Shown: piece by piece, positions 55,771 to 64,000 of the stretch
Layout of the letters: the number at the start of each line of letters is the position of its first letter
Position numbering within the stretch: position 1 is the stretch's first letter
DNA from: Mesostigma viride
Taxonomy: Eukaryota > Streptophyta > Mesostigmatophyceae > Mesostigmatales > Mesostigmataceae
Length of the DNA stretch: 64,000 nucleotides
NCBI GenBank assembly: GCA_009746045.1
Contig: RPFO01000026.1
Coordinates: forward strand, 1,987,286-2,051,285
Reading direction: 5' to 3'
Program-made: the position numbers and the translations under genes
The notes under the pieces: model-generated
What the model was told of the DNA's origin: nothing
The model's input: only the letters and a program-made list of their open reading frames with translations
Database searches by the model: none

Positions 55771-56265
55771 GATATGCTGCTCATGTCCGCAATGAGGACC
55801 TGTACCTTGGCATGCCATATATCACCAGCACCATTAAGCAGCGGCGCCTGCAGCTAGCACCAACCAGGTAGACACCTCACATGGCCCCCCCGCGGGACTG
55901 CGCCCAGCTCAGCCTGGCCGGCACCTCCTGACGTGGGCCGGGCCCCGTGATGTTAGACGCTGCAAGGCCCGCACCTTCAAGGAACAGCTAGTAGATGACA
56001 TGGGGGGCCTAGGCCTCTCCGTGATTTGGAAAAAGATGATGGACAAGGCCAAGTGGGCCCAGGTGATATAGAGGACAACGAGCCCCCCCCCGTGGGGCAG
56101 CGCCCACGTGTGCAAACATACGGGAAGCACGGTTGTCAGAGCTTTCCTGCGCTGGTTGTCTCCTTGATACGGGAAGCACGCCAGACAGGTCCCCTAGGGT
56201 AGAGTTGTTGTTGATAGATTTTGTAGATAGATGTTGTAGATAGCTGTTGTAGATAGCTTAGACCG
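55771..56265 (+). mobile_element. LINE 3'-terminal fragment
   Basis: GGATATGCTGCTCATGTCCG at 55771 matches 29791 onward and continues through CACCATTAAGCAGCGGCGCC, the uninterrupted version of the site carrying the transposon at 29.86 kb. It runs on to the tail region and to CTTAGACCGG at 56256. Confidence 0.8.
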
Positions 56266-56464
56266 GTTGTCACGTCCGTGATCATTTAGAACCGTGCACT
56301 CAAGAATTACGCGGTTGCCGTAATCGGAATCGTTACCGACGTTTGGTTGGTTCCGATTTAGTAGGCCGCAGGCTTTGTTCCTTGCTATGACAGGAGTAAA
56401 ATGGGATGCATGCCGTATGTTAGCCGGCATTGGACAGCAGTCCTGATTGGATCATAGTACTTAA

Positions 56465-56645
56465 TAAGAAAGACCAGTGCAGCCCATAAATCTGGAGAGT
56501 TCAGACAATGGTGGCTCGAGCATGCTGTGATCTTACCTGTGTTTGTCGAGTCGTTCAGGATGATGGAAATGAATAGAGGTGGAAATGGAAGCTATAAACA
56601 TATCAATGAGACAACCAGCGCACGCCAGAAATCTATGCCTGTCTG
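56465..56645 (+). repeat. Dispersed SINE-like repeat, two partial copies
   Basis: 56465-56580 matches the complement of 32340-32470 (GCTCGAGC, GTCGAGTCGTTCAGGATGAT). A second start, GAGACAACCAGCGCACGCCA, follows at 56609. Confidence 0.65.
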
Positions 56646-57975
56646 TCAAGACAAAGCGCGAGCCCCAAGTGTTGCGAAGACTTGACTACAACAAGAAATG
56701 GTTTCATATTGGCAGCTCGACTCGAACCCTTGGCCTGGTTCTAGGCTCGCGCACGAGCCACCTACTAAATCGTAAGCAGGCCGATGGGAATATGGCCGGA
56801 TCACGATGTTTATAAGGCATAGGTCGGCGCAGAAGAAGGATCGTCTTCCGGACATTAGAGCTGGGAAGCGTGGTCGTCCAAGGGCTTGCCGGATTCAAAG
56901 GAGGCTAATTCCGCATTGCTGCATAATGTCACCTTACAGTACGACAGGCTAATGTCCTGGCAATTGAAGACGGATATCAAGGATAACCCTGGGTGTGCCC
57001 CTAACAACCCTCAGGCTACGGGAGAGGCCTTGAGTTCCTCCCAAACCGGCAGCTCTGTATGAGTTCCAAGCCTATGCGTGGCCTCTGGACGATCGATGGG
57101 GCAGCCTTCATGCATCCGCTTAGTACGCTTTTGCTACTCCTGTTGTATTGCACCCACAGTTGGGCCTGCACCATGATGCAGAGAGAGTCCTCTGTGGCCT
57201 GCCAACTTGAGGCAGTGAGAGAGGCTAGGGCGCCCTCCCTCCTTCTCGATGTGTTTAGGGGTTGAATGCTCCTTTTTTGGTACCCGCGTGACGCAAGTCT
57301 ACGTGCTTTTAATGCCTTCAGCAATTATATCTACCGAGGCTCTTGGCACAGGCCAATGAGAACTCTTCACCTCAAACCGGTGCTTGCGTGCGATTTGGTG
57401 GCGTGGCAATGACTAACGAGGTCCTCCACGCCGAGACTTCTGCTGCGTCAATCCAATTATCCAAGTCATGTCCGGGAGGGAATCATCCGTAAATATTCGA
57501 TTTTTCCATGATTGTTGCGACTTGCACCAGCCACGAGGACTGCTTGAAAACACCCTTGACAAACACATCGAGTCCGGGTCTTCCCGTTGCTCGCCACCTC
57601 AGCACGGATCTCCCTGACCTGCCACGCAAGCTTCGCGTCCCGCAACCTGGAAAACACCCACTATTACCCTGGAATCCCGATTTGAGGATCCGACTGGCGC
57701 CACGTCGTCTGCTGACCCTATTTTACGGTTACGAGAAACGGGATTTGAGGACCGCCTGGGCATCGAGCCTGCGCATGCCTGTTCTCTGCAGGCTTCTCAG
57801 GGCAGGGCGTTACGAGTTACGCGCGCGTGGCCGGGCTTGGATAAGAACCCGCATTTTAGGAAGCCATTTGTGAGCCACGAGTGCTTCGTGCGCAACAGTG
57901 ACTTCAACGTCTCCTGTCGCCGGGGGAGCGAGAGCGTGCTCGGGGTAATTCGTCTCCAAGCACTGCCCCGTCGCC
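56646..57975. other. Region upstream of the glycine decarboxylase gene
   Basis: No gene is recognised. 57015-57150 is a dispersed repeat shared with 21340-21480. The last 400 bp should contain the GLDC promoter and 5' UTR; I saw no TATA box I would defend. Confidence 0.5.
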
Positions 57976-60900
57976 ATGGCCATGCGCGCGAACAACCTGT
58001 ATAGGCTCGCCCGCCGTGTGGCGGCGTCGGCCCCGTCCCTTCCCCGGCAGCTCGGGCAGCTGCAGGCGGGCGCTGCGTATGCCATAAATCATGTCGTGGA
58101 GCGCCCGCGCTACGCAGGCGTGGGGTTTGACCGGTCTATCTCGGTCCAGGCGCTGAGCCCGTCGGATACATTCCCTCGCCGCCATAACAGCATCACACCT
58201 GATGAGGAGATTGAGATGGCCAAGATAGTCGGGTTCCCCTCGGCAGAGGCACTGATCGATGCGACCGTGCCAAAGTCCATTAGACTGCAGAAGGGGATGG
58301 ACCTTGGGAAGTACACCAACGGCATGACAGAGAGTCAGTTTCTGGACTACTTTAAGAAAATGGCGTCGAAGAACAAGATTTTCAAGTCATACATTGGAAT
58401 GGGATACTACAACTGCTTCGTCCCGCCAGTCGTGCAGCGTGTGGTGCTGGAAAACCCGGGATGGTACACTCAGTACACTCCCTACCAGGTAAACAAGCCG
58501 TCTTCTTTTAAGCGTGATAATCTGGCTCTTTGTGAGAGATTGTGCGCCCGTGGTCTGTGCAATCTCTGCAGTTATCCGGCTTGTCTGGGCACTTTCAATT
58601 CCAAGCTTAACCAAACATAATACGCATATCAGAAGAGAACAAAAAATTCACGTGGACAATTCTTGTACAACTATCGCCTATCTGTCCGATCCTTTTCTCC
58701 TTCTTGCCATGGCCGACTAGAACGTGCAGAAATGTCAGCTCTGCCATCTCTCCTGCATCAATTCTCACCAGTTACGCCCTTTCGGTACTGGTCAAGCAGT
58801 GCTGTCCGTGCTTTCCAACCCTCCCCCAAAACGCCTACCGCTTTTCTTTTCCCTCCCCCGCCCACCAAGCAGTGTCCTCTCCAGCTTACCTCATCACAAC
58901 TCCTTGTCCTTGTGTTCACACCTTGCTTGTCATTGTTTTCTGAAGTTCCTTTTCTATCTTTTTTCTTTTACACGTGAAATGCTGCGACATCAGCTCATCT
59001 AAACCACATCATGCGTCCTAGAACATCCTTCCCTGCCGCGCCTGCCAGCAAGCACGCATATATACCTGCGCACCCTTCCCTCAACCTCCCCTCCCCCCCC
59101 ACCCCCCCTCCATCAAAAAATAAATAAGAAAAGTTGTCCAAATGCTGAAGATCTAACTAACAAGGATCTCGCCCCACCCCAACCCACCCTTCTACCTTTC
59201 ACCCCACCCACTACCACCACCACCATTACAACAACAACAACCAACAACACAACATCACACCCACCACCACCACCACGAAATCACCACAAACACACACACG
59301 AATAAATTTATAAATGGTTGCTCCCAACAGGCGGAGATCGCCCAGGGCCGCCTCGAGTCCCTGCTCAACTTCCAGACCCTTGTGACCGATCTGACAGGCA
59401 TGCCCATGTCCAATGCGTCCCTGCTCGACGAGGCCACCGCTGCCGCGGAGGCCATGACCATGTGCTCCGCAATCGCCCGCGGGAAGAAGCCGAAATTCCT
59501 CGTCTCGGACCGCTGCCACCCGCAGACAATTGCCGTGTGCGAGTCCCGTGCCGACGGCCTAGGCCTGGAGGTCATTGTGGGCGCGCACGAGGACTTTGAC
59601 TATTCCGGCAATGACGTCTGCGGTACGCTGGTCCAATACCCGTGCACGGATGGAGGCGTGATCAACTATGAGGGGTTCATCAAGAAGGCGCATGAGGCGG
59701 GCGTAAAGGTCGTCATGTCGACGGACCTGCTCTCCCTCACCGTGCTCAAGTCGCCCGGGGAGATGGGCGCAGATATGGTGGTCGGGTCGGCACAGCGGTT
59801 TGGCGTCCCGATGGGCTATGGTGGCCCGCACGCCGCGTTCTTGGCCACGGCGGAGGAGTACAAGCGCCTGCTTCCGGGGAGGATTATCGGTGTCTCTCAG
59901 GACGCGACCGGCCAGCCCGCGCTCCGCATGGCCATGCAGACGCGTGAGCAACATATTCGCCGCGACAAGGCCACGTCCAACATCTGCACGGCGCAGGCGC
60001 TGCTGGCCAACATGGCTGCCATGTACGCCATCTACCACGGGCCCCAGGGTCTCAAGGACATTGCCACCAGGGTGCATGGCCTCGCCTCGGTGTTTGCGGC
60101 AGGCGTCTCTCAGCTCAAGGGGTACAGCGCGAGTGACTCCTTCTTCGACACGGTCAAGGTCAGCGTTGGCGCCGGCAAGGCAGAGCAGCTGGCCGCGGCG
60201 GCCCGGGATGCCGGGTGCAACATCCGCGTGCTGAGTGATAGCGCGGTCTCCCTCTCTTTCGACGAGACTACCACAGCGGCCGACGTGGACCAGCTGTTTG
60301 CCGTGTTCAACGGCGGCAAGGAGGTCCGTGGGTGCCTTGAACCGGGTTTTGTGCTGGTGGCTTCGGCACTAAATATGATAGTGACGATACCTGTGGCTGC
60401 TTGCGGTGTTCGAACGGCGGCACGAAGAGGTTGGCATATGCATGCACGACAGTTGGTAGGGACAATTCATGAAAGTAAATGTCGTACTACAATATGTATG
60501 GTATTTGTGGCTGTATGAAGTCTTGGACAGCGGCAACGAGGTGGGCGGCGTGGGCATGAGGCGGCCCCAACTAGTAGACTTTTGAAGTATTCGTAGCGTA
60601 AGTCACTTGCTGGCCGCCTGCCACGGTGGCAAGGGTGGGTTACGAGAGAGATGTGTGAGGACCCTCGCCTCCTCCGGCACGGCATCCTTGCTTGTATGTG
60701 TTATTATTGTGTGTGTACTATATGCCTAAGTTGACTGGTTATCTGGTACATGCATTTGTTAGTACTGTTAGTATGAGGTGCTGCATACACACCACTCCTG
60801 AAGTTGATTTCATTAACATTCATTTTTTTCCTTCTAATTCGTGTCCTGACCACTGGTCCCCTCAGGCCCCCTTCTCGGTCAAGTCGCTGGCCCCCAGCGT

Positions 60901-63900
60901 GGCTGAGCGCATCCCCAAGGACCTGGCCCGCACGTCCTCATACCTCACCAACCCCGTCTTCCACCGGTGAGTGTCTGGTTCTAATGCCTGTTGGGAGTGG
61001 TTTTATAGCACACCGCATCAACAGATCTGTCCCATAACGTCAAGGCGTGTGCATGCGATTAGTCATTCGGGATTGAACAAAGCTGGTTGATGGCGCACCA
61101 AGTGGGATGAGTGGGTGCTACATATCAGGATATATCAATGACTCCCTTTTGCTATTGGGGGCCGCACACCACCTGTTATTAACTAGAATCTAGAATAATG
61201 CGATTTCGAATTGCGATTGGATATTGTACCCCCTCCAAAATGCAACTGTGGACAAAGGGCTGCCCCCCATGTGTATTTCCCCCTCATTGATTCTTATAAT
61301 AATCCCTGCTCGCCCGCCCTCCCCCTTTACTGCCCAGCACTTGCTGGCACCTGGCACCGTTATCATTCACTACCACACCGAGCAACGAGTACGCGCTACC
61401 TGTCTGCTTGACCTGACCCCACTACCATTCCTGTATGTGTTTTTGTTTGTTTATGCTTTATTTTTGTGTTCTTGGCTCTTGCTAAACAACTAACCCCATG
61501 GCCGCATGGATCATGCACTGCCTTCCTATTTGAGATGACACCCCATGGCTGTATCTCTCTCTGTTCATGATTGTGCCCCCATCTGCCCATGATCTTGCTC
61601 GCGCCCTCTCCCCTCGTAATTTTTCCTACCCCCAGGTACCGCACCGAGCACGAGCTGCTGCGCTACATGAGCCGGCTGCAGGCCAAGGACCTGTCGCTGT
61701 GCCACAGCATGATCCCGCTGGGGTCGTGCACCATGAAGCTGAACGCCACAACGGAGATGATGCCCGTGACATGGCCCGAGCTGGCCAACATCCACCCATT
61801 TGTGCCCAAGGACCAGGCCGCTGGGTAAGTCTCCGAATATACTTATTACAAGGCTGCCCTCAAAAGAAGTAAGATTGCGTCATAAGAAAATGTTCTAACA
61901 TTCTATTTGGGTCAGGATGGTGCCTCCTTGCAACTTCATGAAGTCAGCCATCCGTTTGTGCCTGGGACTGGGTCGCTGGGTTAGTGCGCTCCTATTACCC
62001 TCGGCTTGGATATGACTGTGTCGTGATGCCCACTTGTCTTGGCTGGCTATGCCCCTTCCCGAAAAGCAGAGGCCGCTGGGTTAGTGCTGCCATGTGTACA
62101 GTGGCCCGCGTTGCTGTCCTATCGACGCTTCTTATTCTTACCCCCCTGCAGCTACCAGGAGTTGTCTGCTTATGTCCATCTTGCTTTGCCTCCTTGCACC
62201 CCCTTTGTTTCCCATCCCGCCGCTGCCCCCTCGCAGGTACCAGGAGATGTTCTCTGACCTGGCGGACATGCTTTGCGAGATCACGGGCTTCGACGCCATG
62301 TCCCTCCAGCCCAACAGTGGCGCGTCCGGAGAGTACGCGGGCCTGATGGCCATCCGCGCCTTCCACCAGGCCAATGGCGACCACCACCGCGACGTCTGCA
62401 TCATCCCCGTGTCTGCGCATGGGACCAATCCCGCGTCCGCCGTGATGGCTGGGATGAAGATCATCCCCGTCTCGACCGATTCGGCGGGAAACATCGACCT
62501 CGCGGAGGTCAAGGCACGCGCGGAGGAGAACAAGGACAAGCTGGCCTGCCTCATGGTCACCTACCCTTCGACCCACGGTGTGTATGAGGATGGGATCCGG
62601 GAGATGTGCGAGGTGATTCACAAGAATGGCGGCCAGGTCTACATGGACGGCGCAAACATGAACGCACAGGTCGGGCTCACCTCCCCGGGCCACATCGGCG
62701 CCGATGTTTGCCATCTCAACCTCCACAAGACGTTCTGTATTCCTCATGGTGGTGGTGGGCCTGGCATGGGGCCCATCGGAGTCAAGGCCCACCTGGCTCC
62801 GTTCCTCCCCAGCCACCCCGTCGTCCCCACGGGCGGTCTCCCCGTCCCCCAGGGCAAGAAGCTCGACCCGTTCGGTTGCATGGCCGCGGCTCCCTACGGC
62901 TCGTCCCTCATCCTGCCGATCTCGTTTGCATACATCTCCCTCATGGGCGCGGAGGGCCTGCGCAAGGCGTCCGTTCAGGCCATCCTGAACGCCAACTACA
63001 TGGCCAAGAAGCTCGAGAACCACTACCCGATCCTCTTCCGTGGGCCCAACGGGACCAACGCGCACGAGTTCATTGTCGACCTGCGCGGGTATGAGGCGAC
63101 TGCAGGCATTAAGGCGGAGGACGTGGCCAAGCGGCTCATGGACTACGGGTACCACGCGCCGACCATGTCGTGGCCCGTCTCCGGCACGCTCATGATTGAG
63201 CCGACGGAAAGCGAGAGCAAGAGCGAGCTGGACCGCTTTGTGAACGCGATGATCGCCATCCGCGAGGAGATCCGCAAGGTCGAGAACCAGAGCTGGCCCA
63301 AGGACAACAACCCGCTGAAGGTGAGGGCAGTGAGCCTTTTCTCTTTTATTTTATAAAAACTTTATTTTATAAAAACCTGTATTGAATTTTACGAATGCTT
63401 TTGTAGCGTGTATACTTTTTGTGGGGGGTCTAATTGCGGGAAGTAGGATGTGGTAGATGTTGTGTGTGGCTAGCCCAAGGACACTCCCCCACTCAAAGTG
63501 AGGGGCGGGGAAGCATGGGGAAATGGGGGGGATTGGGCGTTGTGGGATGCAGCACGGGTTGGCTTTTGCTGGCCAAACGAGGGGCCCGCTCAACATGATG
63601 GGGGCAGTAGGGGGGAGGACCTTGGGCTGACAGTGGGAGCAAGCTTCTTTACTCCTTGTTCTGTCAATATCCTGGATCGAACAAAAAGTGGCATAGCAAC
63701 ACCAGCGAGTTGACTGTGACTCTTATTTATATGACTAAACTATTACTCGTTCGTGCACTCCCCGGGTGTCCTCCTTTGCCATGTGGCCCACCATGCACAC
63801 ACCGCATCCCCTACCCCTTCCCCTTATCCACACACACATACCTGCCACACATACACAAACACCAGAACGCGCCCCACCCCCCAACAATGGTGATGTCGGA

Positions 63901-64000
63901 CAAGTGGGACAAGCCCTACTCGCGCGAGGTGGCGGCGTACCCCGCATCGTGGCTGAAGAAGTCCAAGTTCTGGCCGAGCGTGGCGCGTGTCGACAATGTG
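57976..64000 (+). CDS. GLDC: Glycine decarboxylase P-protein, 3' end beyond the window
   Basis: PLP-dependent glycine dehydrogenase (decarboxylating), the P-protein of the mitochondrial glycine cleavage system, central to photorespiration and one-carbon supply. Exons: 57976-58488, 59331-60323, 60866-60966, 61636-61824, 62237-63320, 63866-64000 (continues); all phases join, giving 1005 residues here. The start has context GCCATGG and opens an Arg/Ala-rich mitochondrial presequence (about residues 1-45). Conserved blocks: [15 protein letters not shown] and [14 protein letters not shown] in the N-terminal lobe; [26 protein letters not shown]; and LNLHKTF followed by [10 protein letters not shown], where Lys about 763 is the PLP-binding lysine. 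The last exon in view reads [14 protein letters not shown], plant-like. Roughly the last few dozen residues are missing. The donor after 60323 (GTCCGT) is weak. Confidence 0.95.
59190..59310. repeat. CCACCACC/AACAAC low-complexity tract
   Basis: Pyrimidine- and C-rich triplet-like sequence in GLDC intron 1, close to the exon 2 acceptor at 59329-59330. Confidence 0.8.
60404..60555 (+). repeat. Two exon-edge copies of the GLDC exon 2 donor
   Basis: The exon end GTGTTCAACGGCGGCAAGGAG (60303-60323) recurs as GTGTTCGAACGGCGGCACGA (from 60406) and as GTCTTGGACAGCGGCAACGAG|GTGGG (60520-60545). The preceding TGTGGCTG-containing stretch is shared between the two copies. Confidence 0.8.
61945..62090 (+). 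repeat. Two exon-edge copies of the GLDC exon 4 donor
   Basis: The exon end (TTTGTGCCCAAGGACCAGG, then CCGCTGG|GTAAGT, 61824/61825) is echoed as TTTGTGCCTGGGACTGGG, then TCGCTGG|GTTAGT at 61979, and as AAGCAGAGGCCGCTGG|GTTAGT at 62079. Both keep GT. Confidence 0.88.
62140..62195 (+). repeat. Exon-edge copy of the GLDC exon 5 acceptor
   Basis: The real site is CCCTCGCAG|GTACCAGGAGATGTTCTCTG (62237). At 62152, 85 bp upstream, the sequence reads CCCCTGCAG|CTACCAGGAGTTGTCTGCTT, a complete alternative acceptor. Confidence 0.85.

Noticed and set aside
62094-63356. A single 420-codon ORF starting at 62094
   Set aside because: The part before 62237 is intron (including an exon-edge copy); the true GLDC exon begins at the acceptor at 62236, giving continuity with the upstream exon.

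Overview
This is a nuclear fragment of a eukaryote, most likely a flagellated green alga; a prasinophyte-like alga is my guess, not a demonstrated placement. The reasons are: spliceosomal GT-AG introns throughout; a ciliary BBSome gene (BBS4); a plant-like glycine decarboxylase P-protein; a PfkB protein resembling the plastid NARA5 family of plants; CCCTAAA-type (plant-type) telomere-like tracts inside introns; GC-rich exons; and dense LINE, microsatellite and DNA-transposon debris.

Layout. 0.5-10.4 kb (+): a nine-exon hnRNP H/F-type protein with three quasi-RRMs. 11.1-22.5 kb: a retrotransposon graveyard holding LINE reverse-transcriptase tails, a CxxC/RPD endonuclease-like domain in three copies, an intact 459-codon ORF1, an inverted broken ORF1, and an 872-bp CATC microsatellite. 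23.2-23.3 kb (-): OST4, a 38-residue oligosaccharyltransferase subunit, divergent from 24.4-27.4 kb (+), a four-exon PfkB kinase-fold protein with a transit-like N-terminus. 29.2-31.9 kb: a LINE remnant split by a 1737-bp TTAA-flanked, CCC-ended DNA transposon (piggyBac-like, non-autonomous). 32.6-40.7 kb (-): a young Gypsy-type LTR element with nearly identical 780-bp LTRs, a 5-bp target duplication, a tRNA-Met-like primer site and a decayed pol. 42.0-50.7 kb (+): six-exon BBS4. 51.0-56.6 kb: more LINE ends, nested palindromes and a second TTAA-flanked element. 58.0 kb to the window end (+): glycine decarboxylase P-protein (GLDC), about 1005 residues, running off the edge.

The host genes look functionally unrelated: RNA processing, ER N-glycosylation, plastid PfkB, cilia, and mitochondrial glycine cleavage.

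The most unusual signal is systematic. In all four multi-exon genes the introns (and one 3' flank) carry degenerate copies of the adjoining exon edge. Each copy spans the exon end, the splice site and the start of the intron, and they recur one to four times, mostly 40-210 bp apart. I call these exon-edge echoes and list them one by one. They suggest that introns here grow by repeated short tandem duplication across exon-intron junctions. A second theme is that LINE 3' ends carry a small conserved hairpin (CTCC-nnnn-GGAG type) beside TTAA/AATT or ATCC simple repeats, in at least 13 places.
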